Numbered from the stretch's first letter, positions 34,667-47,526 are shown. The stretch is DNA of 64,000 nucleotides from Laguncularia racemosa (GCA_037954665.1 JBBMOL010000281.1:1-64000), one strand, 5' to 3'. The notes: generated by a model not told the origin, from the sequence alone. A program made the numbers and translations.

Positions 34667-35975
34667 TATTGGAGTAGTGAAGTTGAAGATGAAGCGTTTG
34701 AGGTAGTCGGAGAAACCTTTTGCCTTCAAAACGCTTCAACTTCCAACTACTCCCAGCATGAATTGAATGGGTGGGCTCTGGGTTTGGTTCAAATTAATTG
34801 ACAGGTGTTAATGTTTGTCCGTATGAGTAAGCGCGTTGATGGCCAAAAAAATAAATAAATAAGATGAATAAAGAAATGATGAAATTAAGTTTTATTTTCT
34901 ACAAATTATGTATTCCTAATTTTTATGCTTAGTAGTTAGCTAGCTATGATTAACAAAAAATTTGAAATGTATAGTGTAAAAATGGTAATATTTCAATTAT
35001 ACGAAACAGCTTAATTAAAATTTACCAAGAATAGTTATGATATCACCCCCAAAAAAATATGTTTATGATTATTTTGTCACCAATAATTTGGTAGACAATG
35101 CACACCTATGCTTAAAAATATATATATATTAAAGCCATTAATTAAAGAAATTTCTTCAAAAATTTAGATACAATACATTTCATTATTTAAATTATATATA
35201 TATTTTTAATAACAACTTTAATAGATTCAATCAATTCATAACCTTGATACTAAAATACGTAGTTTTACATGGGTCCATATTTGTATACAGTTACTTAACT
35301 ATTAGTTTAAAATTTTTTAGGTTATTAATTAAATCAATTACATTAAAATGGTGGAAAAAGTGAGACTGAAAGAGCATTAGGATAATTAAATCTATAAAAA
35401 TATATAATAACTATATAATCCAACATATGAAAACAAATAAGGCAATCCCTACTTTCTCCTTCACAAATTAATCTCCTAAGAGATATGAAGATTTGGGGTG
35501 AGTGGGATCATGGAAAGTTCATTAAAGGGAATAATGGGCTGCTTGAGATGGATAATTAATTTACTTATTAAAATTATTATAATATATTTGTATTTAATCA
35601 TCATGTCAGGAAATATATTAAAGTAAAAGGGTATATAAATGAATATTGTAAACAAAAAGTAAGTATGACACCAAAAGCCTTCAGCTTTGATAATATAGAT
35701 TACAAATTATTACATATAAAGTAACTTATAATGATGAAAAAAAGATGGTTAGTACAAACATTCCTTTCTTTGTCCCTTTAGCTTTTAGCTTATGTTTTTT
35801 TTTTCTTATTTGAAAAAAGGAAAAACAATAAAGAAAAAAAAAAACAAAGTCAAAGGTATAAAAAAGAGAAAATAAGAACAAGGATAAGAAAATTTTGGAA
35901 AAACAAATAAAAGAATAAAAACTAGAAAATAAAAAATAAAAAAAGAGAAAGAGAAATTTTTTTTTTTATCAAAAA
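34667..35975. other. MYG1 upstream region and AT-rich spacer
   Basis: Holds the promoter and 5' UTR of the minus-strand MYG1-type gene near 34667-34850; no firm TATA box. The remainder is AT-rich, with poly-A/poly-T runs at 35780-35975 into which RT2 inserted. No gene. Confidence 0.6.
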
Positions 35976-36752
35976 TGATACGAAAACCTTCGCAATCACG
36001 CCTTGAGAACCCTTTTGATTAGTGTGAACCCCCAATGCAGTAATACGAAAACCCACGACACCAATTTGGAAATCAATCCCTAAGAAGATTAGAATTTAGG
36101 TTTGACTTAGGTTAATGATCTAAGAATTAGAACTATGGAAAGCCCTAATTTCGAAACAATCCACAAGAGAAGTCGATCAATCTTCCTTGATTGTTCCTAG
36201 GAGCATGTATTCAAATAAGAACACAAAGAACAAAGCAATAAGCTTTTTGGTATTTTCAATATCTCAAAACTGGGTTTTACAATGAGGAGGTTCGGAATAT
36301 AAAGGAGAAAACCCTAAAACATTACATGGAAATCGCAAAACAAGTGAAAAGTGCGCATAAAAAGAAGGCCGGCCATTTAGGCCGGCAGCCTACTTTTCAA
36401 GGCCGGCGGCCTTCCTTGAAAATGCATCGAAACATCGGCGTTTTCAAGGCCGGCTCCAAGGCCGGCAGCCTTGAGCCGGTGTATCTTCACCCGATGCTAT
36501 TTTCATCAAATTAAAGTTCTTTTGGCCTTCTTTTGCCTAAAGCTTTGAATCCCTTGAAGTCCTTCACCTGTGATCTTCACCAAGCCTTGCAAATGAGAAT
36601 TCAATGTTTGTTGTAGCTTCTTAGCTCTTGATCTCGTGATTGGTCCTTGAGGCAAGCTAATCGTACTTGAAACCCCTTGAACTTCATCCTTAGCCACTTG
36701 ATCTTCTTCTTGACTTGGCTCTTGAGCTTGGATCGGTGACTCTTCCATAACA
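35976..36752 (-). repeat. RT2 3' LTR (777 bp)
   Basis: TGATACGAAAACC ... CCATAACA. It carries the integrase C-terminal codons at its coding-strand start and a GGCCGGC array at 36376-36480. Confidence 0.95.
36376..36480. repeat. GGCCGGC palindrome cluster in RT2 3' LTR
   Basis: AGGCCGGC or its close form recurs about six times within 105 bp, including GGCCGGCC, in otherwise AT-rich DNA. The same cluster is at 42436-42549 in the other LTR. It sits just downstream of the end of the integrase frame, as does the ACACGGCCGTGT array of RT1. Confidence 0.85.
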
Positions 36753-36985
36753 TTCCCCCTCTCCTCAAAAGGATTCGTCCTCGAATCCAAAGCATCACCT
36801 ACATCAAACGGACTAAGATCAGCAACATTAAAAGTGGCACTAACATTATACTCACCTGGTAAGTCCACTCTGTAGGCGTTGTCGTTGATCCTCTCAAGTA
36901 TCTGAAAAGGACCATCTCCCCGGGGTTCAACTTTGATTTCCTTTGTAGTGGAAACCGCTCCTTGCGAAAATGCACCCAAACCCAC
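36506..36985 (-). pseudogene. RT2 integrase C-terminus with LTR-encoded R/K motif
   Basis: Shifted one frame from the integrase core. It contains EPRGDGPFQILERINDNAYR (GPY/F region), then DSRTNPFEERG, and ends with PQGPITRSRAKKLQQTLN. The part left of 36752 is inside the LTR. A lost base around 36930-36985 separates it from the core frame. The motif and its LTR position fit the CR motif of CRM integrases; a plain chromodomain is not visible. Confidence 0.8.
36753..36766 (-). promoter_or_regulatory. RT2 polypurine tract
   Basis: GAGGAGAGGGGGAA on the minus strand, directly 5' of the 3' LTR. Confidence 0.85.
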
Positions 36986-37677
36986 TCTCCCGGTTGAAAA
37001 ATCATGGGTTTCCTACCTTTGTTCACCCTTGAAGCTACCTTGGCATTCTGTTTCTCAATCCTATCCTTCACCTGCTTATGTAGCTTCCTTACAAAATCTG
37101 CCTTTGAATCAGCATCAAAACTCACAAACTTGTTAGGTGGTAATGGCAATAAATCAAGAGGAGTAAGTGGATTAAAACCATATACAATCTCAAATGGAGA
37201 ACAATGAGTAGTGCTATGAACAGCCCTATTGTATGCAAACTCCACAAATGGTAGACAATCCTCCCAAGTCCTAATGTTTTTATCTATGATTGCCCTCAAC
37301 AACTGAATTAAAGTCCTATTAACCACCTCAGTTTGCCCATCAGTCTGTGGGTGACAAGTAGTCGAAAACATCAGCTTGGTTCCCAACTTTCCCCACAACA
37401 CTCTCCAAAAATGACTCAAGAATTTTACATCCCTATCACTAACAATGCTCTTAGGTATGCCATGCAGACGCACTACCTCTCTAAAGAACAAATCAGCAAT
37501 GAATGTAGCATCATCAGTTTTATGACAAGGAATGAAATGAGCCATCTTACTAAACCTATCAACCACAACAAAAATGCTGTCACTACCTTTCCTAGTTCTA
37601 GGTAATCCAAGCACAAAATCCATCGACACAGCAGTCCACGGTTCATTAGGAACAGGCAATGGTTGTGTATAATCCAT
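36799..37677 (-). pseudogene. RT2 integrase core
   Basis: The DDE catalytic core: first D in VSMDFVLGLPRTRKG, second D in VSDRDVKFLSHFWR, E in TDGQTEVVNRTL, then FVEFAYNRAVHSTTHCSPFE. It is linked to the preceding HHCC domain only by a frameshift near 37670. The last 30 or so residues are out of frame. All three catalytic residues are kept. Confidence 0.9.
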
Positions 37678-38149
37678 GTGGTTTTAGTTTAGATTTAGCT
37701 TCTCTACATGTAATGCAATGTTGACAAACTTTATGCACATCATGCCTCATGCTAGGCCAGAAAAAGTGTTCATTTAGCATAACATAGGTCTTATCTACCC
37801 CGAAATGCCCCATTAAGCCCCCTCCATGTGCTTCCCTAACAAGCAATTCCCTCACAAATCCTCTAGGAATGCACAACTTACTCTTCTTAAATAGGAATCC
37901 ATCAGACACAAAATAATCATTCAGTCCAGTCCCACCAACACAAGCAGCAAAAATCTCAGAAAAATCAATATCATGTGGATACAAATCCTTCACCAACTCA
38001 AAACCTAGCAAAGATGTACTAAGAGAGTTAAGTAACGTGTACCTTCTTGAAAGCGCGTCAGCCACAGTATTCTCCTTACCCTGCTTGTACTTGATCACAT
38101 ATGGAAATGTCTCGATGAATTCCACCCACTTGGCATGCCTTCTATTCAA
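37646..38149 (-). pseudogene. RT2 RNase H end and integrase zinc domain
   Basis: Begins RRHAKWVEFIETFPYVIKYK and GKENTVADALSRR, the end of RNase H. It continues with the integrase zinc finger EAHGGGLMGHFGVDKT ... CQHCITCREAKSK. The open frame in fact runs back to a stop at about 38233 (LVRSL-stop-TWQHYLWPKEF). Confidence 0.9.
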
Positions 38150-38233
38150 CTTATCTTGACCCTTTAGATGTTTCAGACTCTCATGGTCAGTGTGAATGAC
38201 GAATTCCTTAGGCCAAAGATAGTGTTGCCATGT

Positions 38234-38587
38234 CTACAATGAGCGCACCAAGGCATACAGCTCCTTGTCATATGTTGGATACTTCAGTGCTGCTCCACTC
38301 AACTTTTCACTGAAGTACATTAGTGGCCTGTGATCCTGCATCAAAACAGCTCCAATCCCTATGCCACTAGCATCACATTCAATCTCAAAAGTTTTGTTAA
38401 AATCAGGTAAAGCAAGCAATGGTGCATTACACAATTTATCTTTCAAATCATTAAAAGCTTGTTCTTGTGCATCACCCCAAGCAAATCCAACATTCTTTTT
38501 CACAAGCTTATTCAAAGGTGCAGCTATAGTGCTGAAGTCTCTAATAAATCTTCTATAGAAACCAGCAAGTCCATGAAAGCTCCTCAC
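38234..38587 (-). pseudogene. RT2 RT thumb / RNase H start
   Basis: VRSFHGLAGFYRRFIRDFS is the standard RT connection; IECDASGIGIGAVLMQ holds the first RNase H aspartate, followed by KYPTYDKELYALVRSL with the catalytic glutamate. Bounded by in-frame stops on both sides, each explained by one substitution. Confidence 0.9.
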
Positions 38588-38617
38588 CTCACTAGCAGTC
38601 CTAGGTCTAGGCCACTC

Positions 38618-41100
38618 CTAAATGGCTCTAACCTTCTCCTCATCAACCTCAACCCCACGACTAGAAACAACAAAACCTAGAAAATTGACCTTATCCATGC
38701 AGAAACTACACTTCTTAAGGTTGGCAAATAATTTCTCCTCCCTAAGTTTTGCTAAAACTAGTCTCACATGCATAACGTGATCATCCAGACACTTAGAGTA
38801 AATCAAGATATCATCAAAATAAACCACAACAAATTTACCTAAGTAATCACGAAGCACATGATTCATTAGTCGCATAAAAGTACTAGGTGCATTTGTAAGA
38901 CCAAAAGGCATGACAAGCCATTCATACAGACCATATTTAGTCTTAAATGCAGTTTTCCATTCATCCCCTACTTTCATGCGTATCTGGTAGTAACCGGATT
39001 TTAGATCAATCTTTGTAAACAAATAAGAACCACACAATTCATCCAACATATCATCTAACCTAGGATCAAGATGACGATACTTTACCGTGATTTTGTTGAT
39101 GGCTCTACAGTCTACACCCATCCTCCAAGTCCCATCCTTCTTTGGCACTAAAATCACAAGCACTGAACAGGGACTTAGACTTTCTCTCACATACCCCTTC
39201 TCCAGCAACTCCTCAACCTGTTTCTGAATCTCCTTTGCCTCGCTGGGATTAGTCCTATAGGCAGGTCGGTTGGGTATGGCTGCTCCCGGAATAAAGTCAA
39301 TCCGATGCTCTATGCCCCTAACTGGTGGAAGTCCACTGGGCATCTCCGCTGGAAACACATCTCCATATTCCTGCAGCAAATCAGAAAACACACTAGGAAT
39401 AGATGGGTTAATATCGTCAGTGGCTAAATAGGCCCCTTTGTACAAAAGTACAAAGATAGGTCTACTGGCACTCAAAGCATGCCTAACCTCACTTGCCCTA
39501 GCAATCAAACTCACACTCTTACTTCTTTTCTCTCCAGGCCGATTGTCATCTTGCTTTTCACTCCCCTCTTTCTTTTCACTCTGCTCATTTTTATTACACG
39601 TTTTAGTTGCACTCTTATTCTTCACTCCCTCAGAATTGCTTTTTCTACTCTCCCTCTCTTTTCTTTCGGCCTCAACTCTCAACCTCTCTAATTTACATTG
39701 GTCCTCATACACTTCCTTAGAGGACAGTGGTGCCAAAATGGTTCTCCTTCCATCCTTAGTAAATGAGTACCTATTGAGATATCCATCGTGCACGGTTTTC
39801 CTATCAAATTGCCAAGGTCTGCCCAACAAGATATCACCAGCATGCATAGGTACTACATCACAGAGCACCTCATCACTATACTTGCCTATGGAAAAAGAAA
39901 TGAGGGCTTGCCTGTTTACCTTAACCTCACCACAGTCGCTGAGCCACTGAAGTTTGTAAGGTCTTGGGTGTGGTACAGTAGGCAGCCCCAACCTGTTCAC
40001 CAAGAGTGTACTCACCACATTAGTACAACTCCCTCCATCGACAATCACACTACATGCCTTCCCCTGCACATGGCATCTAGTATGAAACAAGTTTTCCCTT
40101 TGCTCTTCATGGCCATCCTCCTTCAACTGGGTGTTAAGTGCACGCCTAGCTACATACAAGTCACCTTTCACTGCCTCCTCAACACTCTCAGCATCACTAC
40201 AATCCTCCAATGGAGGCATATCATCGTCTTCACCCTCATTGTCACTTTCCTCATCATCAGTGACAATCTCACCATTCCTTATCACCATGGTCCGCCTATT
40301 AGGACATTCCCTACTAATGTGTCCTACACCCTGACACTTCCAACATTTAATGTCCCTATTTCTACTTTTCTGATCAACAACCTTAGGTTTCTCAGATGAA
40401 ACCCCAACTGATTTTCCCTTTGAAGCCTCAACAGTAGGCTTACTACCACTCTTAATATCAGATTTTCCATAACCTCTCCATACAGAGTTAGAATTAGAAG
40501 AAGGTTTGGAAACGTACCAGTTTGGCCCTCTACCTTGGAGTTGTCTCTCAATCTTGATGGCAAGATGTACCATCTCCTCTAGCTCTACATAATGCTGCAA
40601 CTCCACCCTGTCGGCGATCTCCTTGTTCAACCCACCAAAGAAACGTCCCATGGTAGTTTCCTCATCCTCATCTACATCAGCTCTCGTCATGATCATCTCC
40701 ATCTCCTTGTAGTAGTCCTCCACACTCCTACTACCCTGTCTCAAGAAATGTAATTTCTGCATCAATTCCCTATGAAAGTATCTAGGGACAAATCTTTTTC
40801 TCATCACAGCCTTGAGATCATGCCAGGTCTCAATAGGATACTCCATGTTCCTCCTCCTGCTAGTCACCAGCTGATCCCACCAGGATATAGCATAATCCTG
40901 AAATTGGGTTACAGCCAATTTCACCTTTTTCTCTTCACTACATTGGTGACATTCAAAAATCAACTCAACTCTCTTCTCCCACTGCAAGTATTCCTCTGGG
41001 TCAGATTTACCCTGAAAAATTGGAAGCTTCAGTTTAATACTTCCCAGACCCCTGTCTACTACATCATCAACAAATCGACCCCTACTGGCATGTAACTCTC
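38618..41100 (-). pseudogene. RT2 gag core, zinc knuckle, protease and RT
   Basis: One frame of more than 790 codons, open upstream to about 41100. In order: gag domain (QWEKRVELIFECHQC, LRQGSRSVEDYYKEME), intact zinc knuckle CWKCQGVGHISREC, acidic spacer, protease VIVDGGSCTNV, a Lys/Glu-rich linker, then RT with KDGTWRMGVDCRAIN, LFTKIDLKSGYYQIR, LVMPFGLTNAPSTFMRLMN and the YFDDIL active site. It ends at a CAG-to-TAG stop (VRAI-stop-EWPRPRT) before the RT thumb. All RT catalytic aspartates are present. Confidence 0.92.
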
Positions 41101-41451
41101 CTGCATTCGACCTCTACCTCTTCCTGTGCCCGTGCCTCTACCTACTCCTCTACCACCTCTTCTTCCTCTATTGACTAGCATGGCTGCACTATCCTCATAA
41201 TCCTCCTCCAGATATTCATTAACATCAGTCACTTCAGCAGCTTGATGCATAGGATTTTTACCTCCCCTATTCCCTTCACTAGTACTTGACTCCCTCTTCT
41301 CAACAACCTGTAGTCTCAAATTCATATGCTCTAGAGACTCTCTCATAGCTATAATGGCGTTAGTCATACGCCTAAACTCTGACTGTTGTGCTTCACGCAA
41401 CAAAGCATCATCTGCACTTTTATCAGATTTTTCAACACCACTACCTGTCAT
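41059..41451 (-). pseudogene. RT2 gag N-terminus
   Basis: ATG at 41451 (MTGSGVEKSDKS). Predicted coiled segment AIIAMRESLEHMNLRLQVVE, then a Gly/Arg-rich stretch (GGRGVGRGTGTGRGRG). It leaves the frame of the gag core in or near the Gly/Arg run (about 41100-41150), probably by an indel in this repetitive DNA. Confidence 0.85.
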
Positions 41452-42030
41452 CTTTACCTGCAAAAACAACAAACGTTAATGCTAAACAAAATTTTGAGTT
41501 TCCTCACAACTGCTCCCTTTCGTGTTTTTGCACTCTATTGATGGGGTTATCCACTCGTGTTTCTCACAATCGATATTTAGCACACAGGATTCCTCACAAC
41601 TCTCAAGCCCGCTCTTAAATGTTCTTAAGCGAATCACACTCCCAAGAGCAATTTCCAACGAATTTCAATACAAAGACGCGAATTTGGTGTTTCCCACTAT
41701 CCCTTAAACAAGATTACACTAGGATTGAAGGATATGGTGTTCCCAAGGATTAGCAAAAACAAGACAATCAAATAATTTTAGAATTTTTTTATTTTTTTTT
41801 TGCACGAATTTTTTTTTTTTTAAACACCAATTGAAGACTAACTAATCCTAAGCAAGGATCAAAATAGCGAAATCCCCAAATTGATGAACAAACCCTAGAA
41901 CATGAGAAGTCACAATTTGATCAATCTAATCAATGGAGTACATAAAGATCACAACTTTATATCCTAAATAACGATGGGAAACAAGAATCAAACAAAAACA
42001 AGAAAAGATATAACCTGATCTAGAGCCAAA

Positions 42031-42042
42031 GCTCTGATACCA
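42031..42042 (-). promoter_or_regulatory. RT2 primer-binding site
   Basis: TGGTATCAGAGC on the minus strand, two bases inside the 5' LTR; a perfect tRNA-iMet complement. Confidence 0.9.
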
Positions 42043-42044
42043 AA

Positions 42045-42821
42045 TGATACGAAAACCTTCGCAATCACGCCTTGAGAACCCTTTTGATTAGTGTGAACCC
42101 CCAATGCAGTAATACGAAAACCCACGACACCAATTTGGAAATCAATCCCTAAGAAGATTAGAATTTAGGTTTGACTTAGGTTAATGATCTAAGAATTAGA
42201 ACTATGGAAAGCCCTAATTTCGAAACAATCCACAAGAGAAGTCGATCAATCTTCCTTGATTGTTCCTAGGAGCATGTATTCAAATAAGAACACAAAGAAC
42301 AAAGCAATAAGCTTTTTGGTATTTTCAATATCTCAAAACTGGGTTTTACAATGAGGAGGTTCGGAATATAAAGGAGAAAACCTTAAAACATTACATGGAA
42401 ATCGCAAAACAAGTGAAAAGTGCGCATAAAAAGAAGGCCGGCCATTTAGGCCGGCAGCCTACTTTTCAAGGCCGGCGGCCTTCCTTGAAAATGCACCGAA
42501 ACATCGGCGTTTTCAAGGCCGGCTCCAAGGCCGGCAGCCTTGAGCCGGTGTATCTTCACCCGATGCTATTTTCATCAAATTGAAGTTCTTTTGGCCTTCT
42601 TTTGCCCTAAAGCTTTGAATCCCTTGAAGTCCTTCACCTGTGATCTTCACCAAGCCTTGCAAATGAGAATTCAATGTTTGTTGTAGCTTCTTAGCTCTTG
42701 ATCTCGTGATTGGTCCTTGAGGCAAGCTAATCGTACTTGAAACCCTTGAACTTCATCCTTAGCCACTTGATCTTCTTCTTGACTTGGCTCTTGAGCTTAG
42801 ATCGGTGACTCTTCCATAACA
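42045..42821 (-). repeat. RT2 5' LTR (777 bp)
   Basis: Matches 35976-36752. Followed by AAAAA, the target duplication. Confidence 0.95.
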
Positions 42822-44159
42822 AAAAACATTTTTTAGGGATCTCATTGCATGTTTAGCTTTGGTGTATTTTGAATTCTTTTATTTAAGTAGCATTTTTTTA
42901 ATTGTCAATTGTTCAATTTACTCAACTTATAAGAGTTGTTAGTAATTTATTTGATCTAGTTAACTCATGGTAACTTCTTTTAAAAACCATGATTATTTAT
43001 TTTCTAAGAGAAAATTCCAATACCAAATTGTTTGATTATGAATAAAGGCAAAATCCACCTAAGCATGTTCATGTAGACTTAAAAAAAGGCCGAATTAGCC
43101 TATGAACTACTAGTTCATGTGCCTACAAAGGTTGAACTAGTCTAGGTTGTGAATCGGCCCTTAAACCTTTTTTTCTTTAGAAAGAAAAAAAAAACTTTTC
43201 AAAACAAAATAATTTGTTCCTAAATGGGAAACTTATATTACATTAGTCATCAAAATTTTAAAAATGAAATAATTTATTTACATTAATTTAGAGAAGAGAT
43301 AATATATATATATGTATTTATATATTTATATTATCATAAATTATTACTTTTAACTTGCAATTTTTAAGTAGGTAATTGTGATAATATTAAAGATACACTC
43401 TTCTCTTATTTCATCATATAAAAAAGACATCATTAACTTTTATTAATTAATGCTAAAGCCCATACACGAGAGGATACTAGTCCTAAATTTTATTAATTAA
43501 TAACAAAGATTACAAAAAGAGAGAGGGACACTTGGCCTTACTTCTTGTACATGATGCTTAGGCCATGTAGGTAAATAACAAAAAAAAAAAAAGATAATAC
43601 TACTACCCTTACAATTAATTTTTTTTCTACACTAGAATTACACAATAAAAAATAAAACAAAATAGTAATCAACTAGTGGTGCCTTGCGTATGTTATAGAG
43701 TTTAGCCAGCCAAGCTTTCCCCTAATGGGTTGAAGTTGCTAAAGTATTCATTTTCTTTATTAGACATGTTGCACAACTCTTGTGCTCTACTTTTTTGCAT
43801 TGGACTAATCCTTCACATAACTCAATGCTTCAACACTAACAGTTGTTAGTTTTGATCACCATCATTCCAAAATAAGACTTGTAGTGCTAAACACTTATTC
43901 CATAACTACTGTTAATGTAAGAGTAGCATGAACCTGGCAAATCATTTGAGAGAAAATCAAATAAATCTTCCTATACCTCCTTCAACACTCCAAGATATCA
44001 AAGTCTATAATACTACTATAACTAAAATCAAAGTTAGTGTTTAAGTTGTAATCAATTTAAGTCTATTCAACATCACCACCCGGTGTCTCTTCAACTTTTG
44101 TGCCATCATTTGTTGTGCAAAAAGGGTTTACTTAAACATGGCACTATGTGAGATGGGGG
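42822..44159. other. AT-rich non-coding spacer
   Basis: No gene. At 43080-43196 there is an imperfect hairpin whose outer arms are AAAAAAAGGCCGAATT-like and AATCGGCCCTTAAACCTTTTTTT-like in inverted order, possibly a small MITE. A short (AT)n-like run lies near 43303-43330. Confidence 0.5.
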
Positions 44160-44756
44160 ATGATGAGTAAGTAACTGGAACTAGATGTGTTACTTAGGTC
44201 ACCCATCAAACTTCTTGTGCCGTAATAATGACATAAGTATCTTATGTGTTAGAAAATGTATCAACAATTTGATAATATACATTGAGATATTTACTAAGCA
44301 TGTCTTTTTTATAATGCAAATCTAAAATAGAAGCAAAAAAGATAACTGGCTAGAATTTTTCTGTAATATTATAACCATTTTGCAGCTATATCATTAACTA
44401 CTACTTGAAAAAATGGGTAAAAAAGGGGTCATTTTAGGCATCAAGTAGGATTAATAGTATGTTTACAACATCCATTAAGAAAAGGTGCACACTAGCTTTG
44501 TACACTTGAGAAAATGTTAGAATACACTCGTGGAAAACCCTAAGCACATTTAGCATTTTATTGCATATATCCTAATCGCTAGAGGTGCACTAAAATGTTT
44601 GGGATGTTTATTATAGTAAAAGAACATAATGCATTTTTATATAGAATTGCACTTTATAAAAATCGATAAGTCAAATTCTATTGATGCTTAACACCTTTTC
44701 TAAAAATTTTCGGTCATAGACCGTTATCAATGCAAAATTTTCTCTATCTTATTTAC
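44160..44756 (-). pseudogene. hAT transposase remnant, C-terminal half
   Basis: The minus-strand translation gives ASILDLHYKKDMLSKYLNVY, the hAT 'A-x-x-L-D-P-R-Y-K' region. It is preceded by text that continues in frame from the fragment right of 60175 when the Tat element is removed. Many stops. A decayed host for the insertion. Confidence 0.6.
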
Positions 44757-44761
44757 AGATG

Positions 44762-45224
44762 TGTTGATAGGCCATTTCAACTATAGGCCCAAGTCCAGTG
44801 TAAGCCCATATTCTATTTTACATAAGAAGCTCGATTATAAGCCAAAGTGAGATCCTAAACTTTTCATCTAGGGCCCCTTAACCCGATTAACTGTAGATAG
44901 CACTTATTACAAATCATTAATTTCCAAAGTTGCCTACTTTCCCACTACTTGAATACCTTGGACATGTAGCCATAGACATGCCCTGTGTTCTTTAAGGATA
45001 ATCATATATCAATGCTACCTATAAATACCTAAAGCTGTTTACTAATAAGGGGATCAAAACCTTTAAGTCTCTTTGCTGTTTTCCAGCAATTTCCCAACTC
45101 TCATTAAGTTTTCTAACTTAAGTATTGGAGTAGTAACACTAGACAATCTAGGCACCTCTCATAGCTCACAATTTCCTCATGCTTTGTAGGTTCACTTACT
45201 TCCCTATTGAATCCATAAATAACA
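44762..45224 (+). repeat. Tat element 5' LTR
   Basis: Starts TGTTGATAGGCCATTTC, ends CATAAATAACA. Followed by TTTAGTGTTGTCTATTTGCG, a decayed form of the TGGCGCCGTCTGTGGGAA primer-binding site of Tat elements. Confidence 0.85.
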
Positions 45225-45599
45225 TTTAGTGTTGTCTATTTGCGAACCATAACCATGACTAGCAATACTAGATCCAAATAAAAAAAAAACATTGACAATT
45301 CACCATCCCAAACACTCTACTAAACTAATTAGTCAAACTCACAGCAATAGAACCCTTAGATTGGAGAAGGTAGGTTGGCTTGTCTAGAGCAAATGCTCGC
45401 CAACCTTCATGTTGAAAACACTTAACTTTGTCCATAAGTAGACTAGCTGCAATAGCAACAACATCATCATCCTCAATGCACCCACCCAAGAGAGCATTAC
45501 AATGATTAAGCATCCAATAGCCACCCAAAATGTAACTCTACCTACACTCTGCCTTTCACAACCAAGCAACACCTCTACCTTAACAACTATAGCCATCTA

Positions 45600-46680
45600 A
45601 GGCACACTCCCATCATTCTCTACATGAGGCCGATGTAGGAGAGCTGGAGAACATGATTTGAAGATTTTCTAGCCTACGCGATAACAAGAAATCTAATCCA
45701 TGGGATGAGTACTTATTCACCCAATCTCCATTTACATAGGAGATTCAAGATGAGGTGCATCTCCCTCACATTCATATCCCAATGCTAGAATTTTACAATG
45801 GTACCATCGATGTAAAGGATTACCTTAGTTACTTCATGTCTCAAATGCGTCTCTTAAGATGTAGTGTTGCAATCGCTTGCAAGGCTTTCCTATGTACTTT
45901 AAAGAAGTCGGCTCAGACATAGTATAACCATTTGAAGCCAGGCTCTATCTCTAGTTTCAAGGAGCTCAACAAGCAATTCTATCAGCATTTCCCGGCTAGT
46001 AAAATGCATGCAAGTTGCCCTCAATGCCGCTATAATGGGGGTATGCCCTTTAGTTCACTTCTTCCTATCCATTTATAAACTTAAGCCCAAAAACTTTGAT
46101 GAATTTAACAAATGAGCCACAAAGTTCATTACCATAGAAGATAATATCAGAGCTCACAAGGAGACCAACCAAATTAGGTTAAATAAAAAGAAATATGACA
46201 AGGACCAGCCTACCATAGAAGATCGACTCAGTCTTAAGAATGATGAAGATCCATCTCACAGGTGGAATAACGGTAAGCGTAGTAGAAAGTGCACTATCCC
46301 ATTCTATGTGAACCACACACCCCTTAACCAATCTAGAGGCTAAATACTCTTTGAAGTCCATAATAGAGGCATCCTCATGTGGCTTGAAAAACTCAAGGAA
46401 CCCCCTCTAAAAGGAACTTAGATAAGTATTGTGAGTTCTATGAAGACATGGGACACAACATGGAAGACCACGTCAAATTAAAAAATACTTTAGAGGATGC
46501 CATTAGAAGGGGGCACCTCCATGAGTACATCAATAACCATCTTGAGGAAGTTGAAAGGCCAACTCAAAGGAAGTGAATTGAGCTAAACAACAGACCAAAT
46601 AGCTCTTCCCTCAATCAAGGTAATAGGGCCTCTAACTGCATAGTCAACACTATTATCGAGGGACCCTTATTAAGGGGGGC
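45600..46680 (+). pseudogene. Tat element gag
   Basis: Frames shift and stop often, but the translation shows SPFT-stop-EIQDEVHLPHI, LEFYNGTIDVKDYLSYF, KAFLCTLKKSAQT and SISSFKELNKQFYQHF, the standard Tat gag core. Downstream come YEDMGHNMEDHVKLKNTLED and IRRGHLHEYI, the C-terminal zinc-like region. Confidence 0.8.
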
Positions 46681-46789
46681 AACCTAGTTTCAACAAAAAA
46701 ACTAATGCCTAACCCTAGCAAATGATAAACCTACATAATAAGAAGCCTAGAGTGGATTACTCCATTTCCTTTTTGGAGGAGGACCTAGA

Positions 46790-47526
46790 GGGAATCTAAA
46801 GTTCACATGATGATGCATTTCTCATATTAGCTCAAATTAGTAGATTTGCAGTTTTGAAAATGTTGATTGACACCGGCAATTTGACATATATCATTTTTAA
46901 GGTAGCATATGATCAAATTAAGTCAAAGCTTAAGGCAAAATTGAAGTCGTTAACCATCACTTATACGGTTTCAACAACTAACATGTCTGAGCTACTAAAA
47001 TAATTTCCCTTCTTATGGAGCTTGAAAATGAAGAAAACATTGCCAAATAATTCATTCACTTCCTGGTGGTCAACTGTTAGTCTCCCTATAATGTCATAAT
47101 AGGTAAATTGAGCTAGAACGCTTTTCAAATGGTCCCCTCCATGATGTTTCTGAAAGCCAAGTTCCCTATCTTAATGGGAGTTGACATATGTCGAGGAGAC
47201 TAACAGTTAGCAAGGTCATGCTACTTACAAGCACTAAGCAAGAAAGAGGTTCTCACTATCAAAACTAAGCTAAAGGAAAAGTCAGGTAATAGGGGAGAAC
47301 CGGCTGAGGAGACCGAGACAATATAGCTTTGCTGTAGACCTGAGCAAACTACACAAGTGGGAAAGTTAAAACCTGTTTAGCTAAAACTACGCCTCATTAC
47401 TTCCTTTGATCCAATAAAGATGTTTTTGCCTAGTCTCCGTCAAACATGTCAGGCATTCCTTTAGAGATAATTACTCACCGCCTTAACATTGACTTGGTCT
47501 TTAAGGTGGTAAAACAAAAAAGATGC
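46790..47526 (+). pseudogene. Tat element protease and first part of RT
   Basis: LKMLIDTGNLTYIIFKVAYD is the decayed protease active site. The segment up to 47526 ends MSGIPLEIITHRLNIDLVFK followed by VVKQKR, the conserved lead-in to the RT domain. The frame resumes after the nested insertion at 53269. Confidence 0.8.

Larger units (their letters stand above)
35976..42821 (-). mobile_element. RT2: young Ty3/gypsy (CRM-like) LTR retrotransposon
   Basis: 6846 bp on the minus strand with two 777-bp LTRs differing by about 4 substitutions and 2 single-base indels by my count. A perfect tRNA-iMet PBS, a polypurine tract and a 5-bp target duplication AAAAA (35971-35975, 42822-42826) are present. 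The gene order is gag, zinc knuckle, protease, RT, RNase H, integrase. The coding region has two in-frame stops and about three frameshifts, so this copy could move only with proteins supplied by another. Its LTR ends (TGATACGAA) and layout match RT1. Confidence 0.95.

Noticed and set aside
39438..40399. Plus-strand frames of 170 and 203 codons within RT2
   Set aside because: Antisense shadows of the intact gag-protease-RT frame.
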